Of a DNA stretch of 64,000 nucleotides, positions 54,029 through 63,831 are shown in pieces; positions within the stretch are counted from its first letter, which is position 1; each line of letters starts with the position of its first letter. Both the position numbers and the translations under genes were made by a program. The stretch spans positions 1-64,000 of the forward strand of contig JAIRXF010000015.1 of NCBI GenBank assembly GCA_031268405.1. Direction: 5' to 3'. The notes beneath the pieces were generated by a model. That model was not told where the DNA came from. It ran no database searches and saw only the letters and a program-made list of their open reading frames with translations. Origin of the DNA: Oscillospiraceae bacterium (GTDB taxonomy: Bacteria; Bacillota; Clostridia; Oscillospirales; Acutalibacteraceae).

Positions 54029-54174
54029 ATATTTATTTTGTTAAAATAACACTTGTATTTATGAGAAAAAGTAAGTAACCACATACATCTTCACGTGCGC
54101 GGTGAATACAGTTTATTGAATGAGATTTGCAGAATACAAGAACCGATTGATTGTGCAAAAAAATTAAAAGATGC
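54029..54174 (+). repeat. Diverged tandem copy of the dnaE 5' end
   Basis: Offset by exactly 146 nt from 54175-54311, this segment repeats the leader (CATATTTATTTTGTTAAAA) and the first codons of dnaE (CATCTTCACG, GGTGAATACAG, TTGCAGAATAC, GATTGATTGTG). It lacks a clean frame: its ATG region continues into an early TAA. It is a partial tandem duplication in which the upstream copy is decaying. Confidence 0.85.
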
Positions 54175-54216
54175 CATATTTATTTTGTTAAAACAATGTT
54201 TGCATTTGGAGAAAAA

Positions 54217-57200
54217 ATGAGTGATTTTGTACATCTTCACGTACACAGTGAATATAGTCTATTAGATGGAGCTTGCAGAATACGAGAGCTAATTGATTGT
54301 GTAAAAAAATCAAATCAAAGTGCTGTGGCAATAACCGATCATGGGGCTATGTATGGTGCCATTGAGTTTTACAAACAGGCAAAAAAGAACGGAATAAAGC
54401 CTATAATTGGTTGTGAAGTTTATGTTGCCGCCAGAACACGGTTTGATAAAATCTGGGAACTTGATAACCAAAGCTCACATCTTGTTCTCATTTGCAAAAA
54501 TTATCAAGGATATCAGAATCTTATCAATCTGGTTTCCAAGTCATTTATTGAAGGATTCTACAAAAAGCCTCGAATTGATGAAAATTTGTTGTCAAAAAAT
54601 AGTGATGGACTCATAGCTTTATCCGCTTGTTTGGCTGGTAAAATTCCTCGTTTGATAATGAAGGGTGATTTGGAAGAAGCTAAAAATGTTGCCAATTTCT
54701 ATAAAGAAATTTTCAAAGATAATTTTTATTTGGAGTTGCAAGATCATTACCTTCCCGAACAAAAGATTGTAAATAAAGCTATTTTAGAAATTTCAAAGAA
54801 ACTTAATATTCCTCTAGTAGCTACTAACGATTGTCATTATATTCTAAAAAGCGATAGTAAAGCTCATAAAATTTTACTCTGTATTCAAACAGGGACTACC
54901 ATTGCGGATAAAAATAGATTTGAATTTCAAAGTGATGAATTTTACATGAAAAGTTCTAAGGAAATGAAAGAGCTTTTTAATTATGCACCCGAGGCCATTG
55001 AAAATACTTTGAAAATATCAGAACAATGCAACCTTGAAATAGAGTTTGGAAACACACAACTTCCTCACTTTGAAGTTCCCAATAAAGAGGATCATTTTAA
55101 TTATTTTAAAAAAAATTGCTATGAAGGATTATATAAACATTATGGTGAAAATCCAGAGGAATTTATAATAAATCGTTTGGAATATGAGTTGAGCACAATT
55201 AAAAAGATGGGATATGTAGATTATTTTTTAATAGTTGGAGATTTTGTCAATTTTGCAAAGTCACAAAAAATACCAGTAGGGCCTGGTAGAGGGTCTGGCG
55301 CGGGGAGTTTAGCGGCTTTTTGCCTTGGAATTACGGGTATAAATCCACTTGATCATAGTTTGATTTTTGAGAGATTTTTGAACCCAGAACGTGTTAGTAT
55401 GCCGGATTTTGATATTGATTTTTGCTTTATCAGAAGGCAAGAAGTTATAAATTATGTTGTTAGAAAATACGGTCAAGAGCACGTTGCTCAAATAATTACT
55501 TTTGGAACCATGGCGGCCAGACTTGTTATAAGAGATGTTGGAAGAGCACTTGGAATGCTATATTCCGAAGTTGATAAAATAGCAAAACTTATTCCCATGG
55601 AACTTGGAATAACAATTTCTCAAGCGCTGGAAGCATCGAAAAAATTAAAAGAAAGATATGAATCAGATATTAAAATTCAAGAGCTCATAAATACAGCTTT
55701 AAGGCTTGAAGGTATGCCAAGGCATGCTTCTACTCATGCTGCGGGGGTTGTTATAACTCACAAAAAAGTAAGAGAATATGTGCCTCTTGCAAAACATGAT
55801 GAGTCAGTAATTACTCAATACACCATGGATATTCTTGAAAGTCTTGGACTTTTAAAAATGGATTTTTTAGGGCTTAGAACTCTTACGGTTATAAGTGATT
55901 GCGAAAAGTTAGTTTTAAGATACGAAAAAAATTTTGATATAGAAAAGATAAATCTGAAGGACCAAGAGGTTTATAAAATGCTCTCATTAGGGCACACAGA
56001 GGGGGTTTTTCAGTTTGAATCTTCCGGAATGACTAGTTCATTAATGCAACTGAATCCGACATCTCTGGAAGATTTAATTGCTATTATAGCGCTTTATCGA
56101 CCAGGACCGATGAGTTTCATTCCAACTTATATAAAAAACAAGAATAACCCTCAGGAAATAACATATAAAGACGAAAAACTCAAAAATATTCTAAAAGTTA
56201 CCAACGGATGTATAATATATCAGGAGCAGGTTATGCAAATTTTTAGAGAGCTTGCTGGATATTCTCTTGGTAGGGCGGATATTGTTAGAAGGGCTATGTC
56301 GAAAAAGAAATCTGAGGTGATGGAAAAAGAACGTAATGTCTTCATATATGGTCAAAAGCGAAGTGATGAAAGTATAGAGGTGGAGGGATGTGTAAGAAGA
56401 GGTATTGATGAAAAAATTGCAAATGAAATTTTTGGAGATATGGAAAGTTTTGCTTCGTACGCTTTTAACAAATCTCACGCCGCTGCCTATGCTCTTATTG
56501 CTTATAGAACTGCGTTTTTGAAGTGCAAATATCCCCAACATTATATGGCGGCGCTTTTGACTAGTGCTCTTGGCAACATTGACAGAATAACCAGATATAT
56601 CTCAGAATGTTCTAGAATAGGAATTAAAGTTTTGCCACCCAGTGTAAGTAAAAGCGAAGTAGGTTTTGTTTCCATTGGCGGCGAGATTCGTTTTGGACTT
56701 TTAGCCGTAAAAAATTTAGGACCAAGTGTCATTCAATCCATAATAACAGAAAGAAAGAACGGTAAATTCTTGTCTTTTTATGATTTTTGTAAAAGGATGC
56801 ACAACAATGATTCCAGCAAAGTTAATAAAAGAGCTCTTGAAAGTCTTATAAAGTGTGGCGCGCTTGACAATTTAGGAACCAATCGTCAACAGATGATTAT
56901 GATGATTGGTAGAGTGATGGCTGATATTGATGCTATTAAAAAGAGAAATATTTATGGTCAAATTGGTTTTTTTGACAATGTTGATATGGCAGACGAAAAA
57001 AGTAAATATTTTGTACCCGATGTAAATGAATTTGATAATGAAACGATACTTTCTATGGAAAAATCAGTAATTGGATTATATCTTTCCGGACACCCTCTTT
57101 TTGCATATACAGACGAGATTAAATCGAAAAATTATACAAGTTTATTTAGTATTATTTCTGAAAAAAAATATAAAGACGGAGATAAAATTAAAGTTTTAGC

Positions 57201-57675
57201 TATAGTATCAAGTATAAAATTGAAAAAAACAAAAAATAATGAGACAATGGCCTTTATGAAACTTGAAGATTTAACGGGGTTTGCCGAAACTATAGTTTTC
57301 CCCAAAACTCTTGCAAAATTTTCTGATTCCATAAAAGAAGGTAGTATAGTAAAAATTACGGCCAGAGTAAGTTTTAGAGAAGATGAAGATCCAGTATTGG
57401 TTTGTGAAGATATTTTTTTAAACGAAACGCAAGGAAATAATTGCGAAAGTGTTTCTCTTTATTTAAAAATTACAAATCGAAATTCAGTTCAGTATAAAAA
57501 AGTTAATTCAATACTTAGTATATTTTCAGGGAAAACTCCCGTCTATATGTTTTTTGAAAAAGAAAACAAGTTATTGCTTGCTCCCGATGATCTTTTTGTA
57601 GAATTAAACGATACCCTGATAAGAGAGCTTAAAATTTTGCTTGGGGATGATAATGTTGCGATAAAGCACAAATAA
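54217..57675 (+). CDS. dnaE: DNA polymerase III alpha subunit
   Basis: 1152 residues from ATG 54217 (GGAG upstream); the longer frame from 54151 starts inside the duplicated segment. The N-terminal PHP domain begins DFVHLHVHSEYSLLDGACR. The polymerase core has GPGRGSGAGSLAAFCLGI and the catalytic PDFDIDFCFIRRQEVI. The tail holds helix-hairpin-helix and OB-fold parts (AFMKLEDLTGFAETIVFP). An insertion around KSEVMEKERNVFIYGQKRSDE is normal. It is a DnaE-type replicative polymerase of Clostridia and partners the beta clamp. pfkA follows by 55 nt, the usual Firmicute pairing. Confidence 0.96.
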   Translation: MSDFVHLHVHSEYSLLDGACRIRELIDCVKKSNQSAVAITDHGAMYGAIEFYKQAKKNGIKPIIGCEVYVAARTRFDKIWELDNQSSHLVLICKNYQGYQNLINLVSKSFIEGFYKKPRIDENLLSKNSDGLIALSACLAGKIPRLIMKGDLEEAKNVANFYKEIFKDNFYLELQDHYLPEQKIVNKAILEISKKLNIPLVATNDCHYILKSDSKAHKILLCIQTGTTIADKNRFEFQSDEFYMKSSKEMKELFNYAPEAIENTLKISEQCNLEIEFGNTQLPHFEVPNKEDHFNYFKKNCYEGLYKHYGENPEEFIINRLEYELSTIKKMGYVDYFLIVGDFVNFAKSQKIPVGPGRGSGAGSLAAFCLGITGINPLDHSLIFERFLNPERVSMPDFDIDFCFIRRQEVINYVVRKYGQEHVAQIITFGTMAARLVIRDVGRALGMLYSEVDKIAKLIPMELGITISQALEASKKLKERYESDIKIQELINTALRLEGMPRHASTHAAGVVITHKKVREYVPLAKHDESVITQYTMDILESLGLLKMDFLGLRTLTVISDCEKLVLRYEKNFDIEKINLKDQEVYKMLSLGHTEGVFQFESSGMTSSLMQLNPTSLEDLIAIIALYRPGPMSFIPTYIKNKNNPQEITYKDEKLKNILKVTNGCIIYQEQVMQIFRELAGYSLGRADIVRRAMSKKKSEVMEKERNVFIYGQKRSDESIEVEGCVRRGIDEKIANEIFGDMESFASYAFNKSHAAAYALIAYRTAFLKCKYPQHYMAALLTSALGNIDRITRYISECSRIGIKVLPPSVSKSEVGFVSIGGEIRFGLLAVKNLGPSVIQSIITERKNGKFLSFYDFCKRMHNNDSSKVNKRALESLIKCGALDNLGTNRQQMIMMIGRVMADIDAIKKRNIYGQIGFFDNVDMADEKSKYFVPDVNEFDNETILSMEKSVIGLYLSGHPLFAYTDEIKSKNYTSLFSIISEKKYKDGDKIKVLAIVSSIKLKKTKNNETMAFMKLEDLTGFAETIVFPKTLAKFSDSIKEGSIVKITARVSFREDEDPVLVCEDIFLNETQGNNCESVSLYLKITNRNSVQYKKVNSILSIFSGKTPVYMFFEKENKLLLAPDDLFVELNDTLIRELKILLGDDNVAIKHK

Positions 57676-57730
57676 ATTATTTTAATTTAATTTTAAAAGG
57701 AAATTTAAGAATATTTTCGGAGGATTTACC

Positions 57731-58696
57731 ATGAAAAACAGAACTATTGCTGTTTTGACAAGCGGGGGTGATGCTCCCGGTATGAATGCATGTATTCGCG
57801 CTGTTGTGAGAACTGCGCTTAATAGTCGTGCGTGGATTTTTGGTGTGCGTAGAGGCTATGATGGTTTAATCAATGAGAATATTTTTAGAATGGATTTTTC
57901 AAGCGTTTCCGATATTATTCATCGAGGCGGCACTATGTTGTATACAGCCAGAAGTCCTCAATTTAAAACCCCGAAAGGTTTAAAAAAAGCGGCATTATTT
58001 TGCAAAGATAAAAAAATAAATGGCATAATTACCATAGGCGGAGACGGAACTTTTAGAGGAGCTATGGAACTTGGGAAAATGGGAATTCCATGCATATGTG
58101 TGCCTGGAACAATAGACAACGATGTTGGATTTAGCGAATATACAATAGGATTCGATACAGCAATGAACACTGCAATTGATATGATAGATAAAATTCGAGA
58201 TACAGCTCAATCACACAATCGTTGCAGCATAGTGGAAGTTATGGGAAGACATTGCGGAAGGATTGCGCTGTACACCGGAATTGCTGTTGGTGCAGTGGCG
58301 ATTTTAATTCCAGAAAAACCTTGTGATTTCGAAAAAGACATAGTAAATCCCATGAAAAATAGATTGAAGTATGGAAAACATCATTTTATCATAGTTGTTT
58401 CTGAGGGTGTTGGTAATATCGATAAACTCGCTGTTAAAATAAAAAATGAAGTCCAAATAGAAACCCGAACTACAGTTCTTGGGCATGTGCAAAGAGGTGG
58501 TGCACCAACTTTGAGAGATAGAGTTTTGGCAAGTGAAATGGGATATAAAGCCGCTAAATTACTGTGTGAAGGCGAAGGAAATTGTGTTTTGGCAGCTAAG
58601 AATGGAAGGGTTGTAAAAATAAATATGGAAGAAGCTGCAAATATGAAAAAAGAATTTAAAGATGAACTTTACGAAGCTGCCTTAAAAATACGGTAA
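57731..58696 (+). CDS. pfkA: 6-phosphofructokinase
   Basis: A 321-residue ATP-dependent phosphofructokinase: fructose 6-phosphate to fructose 1,6-bisphosphate in glycolysis. Signatures are TSGGDAPGMNACIRAVVR, ITIGGDGTFRGA, PGTIDNDVGFSEYTIGFDTAMNT (with the catalytic Asp in TIDND) and VEVMGRHCGRIAL. GGAGGA precedes the ATG. The length and allosteric-type residues are normal. It lies directly after dnaE. Confidence 0.97.
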   Translation: MKNRTIAVLTSGGDAPGMNACIRAVVRTALNSRAWIFGVRRGYDGLINENIFRMDFSSVSDIIHRGGTMLYTARSPQFKTPKGLKKAALFCKDKKINGIITIGGDGTFRGAMELGKMGIPCICVPGTIDNDVGFSEYTIGFDTAMNTAIDMIDKIRDTAQSHNRCSIVEVMGRHCGRIALYTGIAVGAVAILIPEKPCDFEKDIVNPMKNRLKYGKHHFIIVVSEGVGNIDKLAVKIKNEVQIETRTTVLGHVQRGGAPTLRDRVLASEMGYKAAKLLCEGEGNCVLAAKNGRVVKINMEEAANMKKEFKDELYEAALKIR

Positions 58697-59190
58697 TTGT
58701 TTGAATTTTAAAGTTTTATTTTTAGATATTATTCAGATTCTAATTAATTAGGCTTGTAAGTTACAAATACTAAATTGGATTCACAAGAAAAATCTTGAGT
58801 TTTATATCCATCAATTCATTGCTCGGTTGAAATTTTAAATCCCTTCGTAAAATTGATTGTATTTTTGTTACAATACTGCATTTTAAATTTTTCTATTGTT
58901 TGTATATTTGATTTCATCGATTCCGATATTCACAGATATGGATTCTTGACGAAATATACGAGAAAAATCAAAAATATTGAGATTGTTATCGAATTTTTTG
59001 TGAAATCGACTGAAATTTTCAAAATTTATGTTTTTGTTGATAAAAAATTCAACTAATTGATGTATTCATCGACTGTGACAAATTGACATATTCGGTGTTT
59101 GGTGATAAAATGCTAAGTAGTGGTTTTATCTAAGATGCATTTAAAATCTTATTTTTAGATTAAAAACTACTTAGTGGGGGTCTTTAATAG
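58697..59190. other. Gap between pfkA and the GT8 genes
   Basis: No gene; a 67-codon frame at 58853-59056 is low-complexity and unsupported. GTGGGGG precedes the GT8 start. No RNA gene seen. Confidence 0.45.
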
Positions 59191-60993
59191 ATGTACAAAA
59201 AAAAGACGATAACCATTTTGTCGCTAGCATTGTTTATAATTTCGGCTTCCTTGATAATAGCACTTCTTTATTTTTTAAATACAAGTGTAAATTCTGGCAA
59301 GGAACTACCAAACCCTACATCCTCTATTCCCATAGTGATGTTGGCAAATGACGATGATTCTTATTCTTTATCTGTGTGTGTTAGTTCTGCCATACAAAAT
59401 AAAAATCAAGATACCAAATATGAGTTTTATTTTTTATGCTCCTCCGATTTTACAGATATTGCTAAGAACAGACTTTCTGCTGTTCAGGCTCAATATAAAG
59501 AAATTAAATTTAATTTTATCGATTCAACTAAGATTCTAAAAAAAATAAAAACTGACTTTGTTGACATCGGGACTTTTCCGGATTGCAGATTGCATTTGTC
59601 GTCCTTATTGCCTCGTCTTAATAAGATCGTTTATCTTGAATATAATGCGGTAGTAAATAAGGACTTATCTTATTTATTTGAAAAAGATCTTAGCAATATA
59701 TGTGTGGCCGGAGTTAAAGATGAAGAAATTATGGATGAAGCCCAGTGGTGGTGCAAGGAGAATAAAAAAGATTCTTATCCGAAAGATATTTTAGGCATAG
59801 AATCGATGGACCAATACATCAATAGCAGTGTTCTTTTGCTCAATCTTGCCAACATGAGAGCACAAGATATAGAAAAAAGGTGTGAGGAGTGTCTTGAAAA
59901 CGTTTCAAATAGTAGAAATTATGGAATTTATCCGATTCAAGATATTTTGAATTCTGTTTTTTACAACAAAATTCTTGTGTTGGGTTCGTCTATTAGTTGT
60001 TTTGCCGATTCGAAGAATTCAGATTCAGAGGCTTCTTTGGTTACTTATTATTTAAAAGACAAAGTTCCAATTGATTCTGATAAATCTTCACATAAAGATT
60101 TGTGGTGGAAGTACGCGAAGTCCTGTGCTGTTTGGGAAGATATTTCCAAAGATTATTGCAGTGATTTAGATATGCATGTTTTTCTTTGCGCCGATAATGG
60201 AAATGTAGTTCAAACCGCCGCTACGATTGCATCTTTACTGGATCATAGCTCTAATTATGAAAAAATTACAATCCATTTAATTGGTTTTTCCGGAAATGAA
60301 ATGTCTAAAAGCAATAAAGATAAAATTTCTTCTTTGAAACAAATAAAAGATTTTAGCTTGGATTTCATGGCCTTCAATAAGAGGAGATTAGCAGGATTTA
60401 AAATCGAATCAGTTTGGAATCCGTCAATAATGATCAAAGTTTTTGCTCCAGAATTATTTAAAAATCTTCCCAAAATCATGTGGCTTGACGATGATATAAT
60501 TTTAACCAGAAATCTTCGAGAGTTATACAAAAGAGATATTTCAAATAAATATCTTTCTAGCTTAGATGTATCTGAGCTTGATTTTAGATATCATTCAAAT
60601 CACAACAAGGTAGATCGCTGGATAACCGCTGGGATTGGCATTTATAACTTAGACAAGATGAGAAACGATAATCTCCAAGAAAGTTTTTTAAAGTATGCGA
60701 AAGAGTATAGTCCTGAAATGCGAGATAAAAAGCTAATTATAGGGGGGATAGAAGAATATGCTCTCACAAAAGCTATTTCCAAAGAAATGCTTCTTGTATT
60801 GCCATATCGATATTGTTTAATGCCATTTTACGAATCAATGGCTAAGAAGCACTTTATAGAGCAACAATTAGAGATTTCAAACGTTAAATCCATACATTAT
60901 TTAGGTCCTGATAAACCGTGGAAAAAGAAGGGCGGTCTTTCTTCATTTTTTTACGCAATATGGATGAAATATCATCAGATGACTCCATTTTAA
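59191..60993 (+). CDS. Membrane-anchored tandem GT8 glycosyltransferase
   Basis: 600 residues with an N-terminal helix (about 7-29) and two GT8-like domains. The second (about 325-600) is complete: HVFLCADNGNVVQTAATIASLL, the metal-binding DxD in MWLDDDIILTRNL, ITAGIGIYNLDKMR and the C-terminal SIHYLGPDKPWKKK. The first (about 48-300) keeps the fold (VMLANDDDSYSLSVCVSSAI) but has YLEYNAVVNKDL where DxD belongs, so it is probably inactive. GT8 enzymes transfer glucose or galactose to lipopolysaccharide-like or protein acceptors; here the catalytic domains would be outside the membrane if the helix is a type II or uncleaved signal anchor, which is unusual. Confidence 0.85.
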   Translation: MYKKKTITILSLALFIISASLIIALLYFLNTSVNSGKELPNPTSSIPIVMLANDDDSYSLSVCVSSAIQNKNQDTKYEFYFLCSSDFTDIAKNRLSAVQAQYKEIKFNFIDSTKILKKIKTDFVDIGTFPDCRLHLSSLLPRLNKIVYLEYNAVVNKDLSYLFEKDLSNICVAGVKDEEIMDEAQWWCKENKKDSYPKDILGIESMDQYINSSVLLLNLANMRAQDIEKRCEECLENVSNSRNYGIYPIQDILNSVFYNKILVLGSSISCFADSKNSDSEASLVTYYLKDKVPIDSDKSSHKDLWWKYAKSCAVWEDISKDYCSDLDMHVFLCADNGNVVQTAATIASLLDHSSNYEKITIHLIGFSGNEMSKSNKDKISSLKQIKDFSLDFMAFNKRRLAGFKIESVWNPSIMIKVFAPELFKNLPKIMWLDDDIILTRNLRELYKRDISNKYLSSLDVSELDFRYHSNHNKVDRWITAGIGIYNLDKMRNDNLQESFLKYAKEYSPEMRDKKLIIGGIEEYALTKAISKEMLLVLPYRYCLMPFYESMAKKHFIEQQLEISNVKSIHYLGPDKPWKKKGGLSSFFYAIWMKYHQMTPF

Positions 60994-61011
60994 AGGGGAA
61001 ATAATTTAATT

Positions 61012-62040
61012 ATGAATAAAGATAAATTTTACAGAGTTTTAAAATTTTCTACGATTTCAGTAGCGATCTTTTCGATTATATTTTTGTTGTTTTGTTTTTT
61101 TTTAAAATTTCATCGTTCCCAGAGCAGCCAAAAACAAGATCACAGTCAAGAAGTTATAGAAAAAGATTTTGCCGATGATCCTGACGACAAGATAATAAAT
61201 ATTTTTTATTCTGCCGATGATTTTAATGCGCTTGCGACATGTGTTTCTATGGCATCTGTGCTTAAGAATGTATCGAAAGATAAAGAGATTAATTTTTATA
61301 TTGTTTATTTAGATGATAAAAAATTTAATGATGAGAATATGTCTAAAATTGAATCCCTTAAGACGAAAATAAGAGATTTTAAGTTGCATTTTATCTCTTT
61401 TGATAGCAATAAACTTTCGAATTTTGATAAGCAGGACTGGCATGCGAGCATATTGATCAAACTTTGGGCGCCGTCACTTTTTCCCAATATTAAAAGAATA
61501 TTGTGGCTTGACGATGATGTTATAATACTTAAAAATATAGACGAGTTTTATTCGCAAGATTTATCGGAGAAATATTTAGCGGCCGTAGATATTTCCAGTT
61601 ATTATAATAAGTATTTTGGTGAATATAAAAATTCTCGTTATTGGATAACTGCGGGTGTGGGACTTTATAATTTGCAGGAACTGAGGAAGGATAAAATTCA
61701 AGATAAACTAATAGAATGTGCGAAAAAATATGCTTACCAAAATATGTCTGATGAGGAAAAAAAGGAAATATTGGGCGGAGTGGAAGAGTATGCATTGACA
61801 AATGTTATAAAAAAAGAAAAGGCTATTTTGTTGCCGTATAGATATTGCATAATGTGTTTTTTAGACGTATTTGGAAAAGGTCACTTTAAATCCGAAGAAG
61901 AAGAAATTAAAAAAAGCATTGCCATGCATTTTAGCGGTGCTTGGAAACCGTGGAAAGGTCGAGTTGGTATTCTTGATTATTACTATGAATTTTGGGAAAA
62001 GTATTTTAAGTTAACTCCTTATTACAAAAAAATAGAATGA
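61012..62040 (+). CDS. Membrane-anchored GT8 glycosyltransferase
   Basis: 342 residues: an N-terminal membrane helix (about 12-33), then one GT8 domain with NIFYSADDFNALATCVSMAS, the DxD motif in LWLDDDVIILKNI, ITAGVGLYNLQEL and the ending HFSGAWKPWKGR. It is the close paralogue of the second domain of the preceding gene, 18 nt upstream, so the two are co-transcribed (GGGGAAA site). Substrate unknown. Anchoring and tandem order suggest surface-glycan or glycoprotein assembly. Confidence 0.87.
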   Translation: MNKDKFYRVLKFSTISVAIFSIIFLLFCFFLKFHRSQSSQKQDHSQEVIEKDFADDPDDKIINIFYSADDFNALATCVSMASVLKNVSKDKEINFYIVYLDDKKFNDENMSKIESLKTKIRDFKLHFISFDSNKLSNFDKQDWHASILIKLWAPSLFPNIKRILWLDDDVIILKNIDEFYSQDLSEKYLAAVDISSYYNKYFGEYKNSRYWITAGVGLYNLQELRKDKIQDKLIECAKKYAYQNMSDEEKKEILGGVEEYALTNVIKKEKAILLPYRYCIMCFLDVFGKGHFKSEEEEIKKSIAMHFSGAWKPWKGRVGILDYYYEFWEKYFKLTPYYKKIE

Positions 62041-62259
62041 ATTAATTTACAATTGCACTGTGTATATTATAAAATTTAAAGTAAAGTTGTCTTTGGATAC
62101 AAGTTCCTAATTTGAATTGGGTTTTTCAGACAATGAAATTAAATTGTTTTTTTCATCGATGTATTGAATTATTTAACTTATTTTGAATTTGTTAAACTTA
62201 TAATTTTTTTCAAAATATCAGGAACGAACTCAAATATTTTCGGGGCGAGGAGATACAAT

Positions 62260-63831
62260 GTGAGCCTTACAAATTCAGCAAAAAAATTGTTAATTTATAT
62301 GTTTGTCATTTTTTTAATTCTTCGTTTTTCTTCTGGCTGTCAAAGGAGTACAAATATTTTAGAAGCAAGAAAGAATTCTTTAATATATTCTCAAAGTGAA
62401 GAGCCGAGTTCACTCGATTCTGCCAGGATTGGAGACGTTCCTTCTTCAATTGTTGCCTTTAATGTATATGAATCTCTTCTGAAGTTTAAAGAGGGAACTT
62501 TAGAAGTAGTGCCGAATTTAGCTGAGTATTGGGAAGAATCTCGCGATCGTCTTTCTTATGTTTTTAAACTCAGAAAAGATGTTAAATTTCACGATGGGAC
62601 AAAATTTAATGCTCAGGCCGTTAAATTTAATATTGATAGGCAATTAGAATCAAACAGAGATGAAAATATGCCCTATGCAACGGCAGTTTATGGCGCGGTT
62701 GAATGCGTTGAAATTTTAGATGATTACACAGTAAAATTTGTTTTAAAAGAGGTTTGCAGTTATTTCTTAAAAAATATGGCTATGGATATAGGGGCATTTA
62801 TGGCGAGCCCAGATGCTATAAAAAAAAGTAAAAACAACGATATAACAAAAAATCCAGTTGGTACAGGCCCCTACAAATATCGCGAATGGAGAAAAGGGCA
62901 AAGCATTAAACTTTATAGAAACGAAGAATATTGGGGAGAGAGAGCTTGTACAGAAAATCTTGTTTTTAAATTTATAAAAGATGCATCATCCAGGCTTGTT
63001 GCTTTAGATAATGGTGAAGTTGACATCATAGAAAAAGTCGATATTGATTCTGCTGAGCGGATTAAGTTGGAAAACAAGAATAAACTTGATATTTCTGAGG
63101 TTCTTGGAACTTATTATATGGCTTACAATACCGAAAGATTTCCCTTTAACAACAAAGAGGCAAGGCGTGCGATTTCACAAGCTGTAAACATAGAAGAACT
63201 AGTCTCCACTATTTGTAGAAATTATGCAAGTCCAGCGACTTCTTTACTCCCCAAGCTTATTTCCGGTCACGATCCGAATATTAAATATTCTTCTTATAAT
63301 GAAAATGTCTCCAGGGAAACTTTAAAAAATTTAGGTGTAAAAAAAATTAAAATATTGAGTTTGTCTACGGTTGGAATTTTTGGAAGTGACCAACAGTGGG
63401 CTGAAGCTGTTCAATCATATCTTAGTAAAGTTGGTGTAGAGTCAGAAATTCAAGCCTGCGATCTTAAATCATATAGAGATAAAATAAGTAAAGAACGAGA
63501 TTTTGATTTGTGTTTTTACCGTTGGATCAGTGATAATGGAGATGCTGATAATTTTTTACAGATTTTGTCTAAAGATAATCCCGAGCTAAATTATTCTAGA
63601 TACAATAGTGATAGATTTGAGGAGATTTTAAAAAAGGGGAGAAATACGGCATATGGCCCCCAAAGAGATGATTTGTATACTGAGGCAGAAAAAGTTTTAT
63701 CCGAAGATTTGCCTTTAGTACCTCTTTTCTACAACCAAGAAATAACAGCTATGTCTCGAGAAGTTAATAATTTTATTTTAAATCCCACTGGTACTATAAA
63801 ATTTGCACTTATTTTTAAATCTCAATCTTAA
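62260..63831 (+). CDS. Lipoprotein ABC-transporter peptide-binding protein (SBP family 5)
   Basis: 523 residues from GTG 62260 (GAGGAG 7 nt upstream; the frame is open further to 62164 but without a site). Signal with lipobox RFSSGC: Cys at about 27, so a membrane lipoprotein. The family 5 signature (LAEYWEESRDRLSYVFKLRKDVKFHDG) and NPVGTGPYKYREW lie in the N-terminal half, and the fold closes with DLPLVPLFYNQEI. Such proteins capture oligopeptides or nickel for Opp/Dpp importers. Permease and ATPase genes are not in the window. Peptide uptake suits an organism that feeds on host or neighbour peptides. Confidence 0.92.
   Translation: MSLTNSAKKLLIYMFVIFLILRFSSGCQRSTNILEARKNSLIYSQSEEPSSLDSARIGDVPSSIVAFNVYESLLKFKEGTLEVVPNLAEYWEESRDRLSYVFKLRKDVKFHDGTKFNAQAVKFNIDRQLESNRDENMPYATAVYGAVECVEILDDYTVKFVLKEVCSYFLKNMAMDIGAFMASPDAIKKSKNNDITKNPVGTGPYKYREWRKGQSIKLYRNEEYWGERACTENLVFKFIKDASSRLVALDNGEVDIIEKVDIDSAERIKLENKNKLDISEVLGTYYMAYNTERFPFNNKEARRAISQAVNIEELVSTICRNYASPATSLLPKLISGHDPNIKYSSYNENVSRETLKNLGVKKIKILSLSTVGIFGSDQQWAEAVQSYLSKVGVESEIQACDLKSYRDKISKERDFDLCFYRWISDNGDADNFLQILSKDNPELNYSRYNSDRFEEILKKGRNTAYGPQRDDLYTEAEKVLSEDLPLVPLFYNQEITAMSREVNNFILNPTGTIKFALIFKSQS

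Noticed and set aside
58853-59056. 67-codon plus-strand ORF after pfkA
   Set aside because: Random-looking hydrophobic product with no ribosome site.
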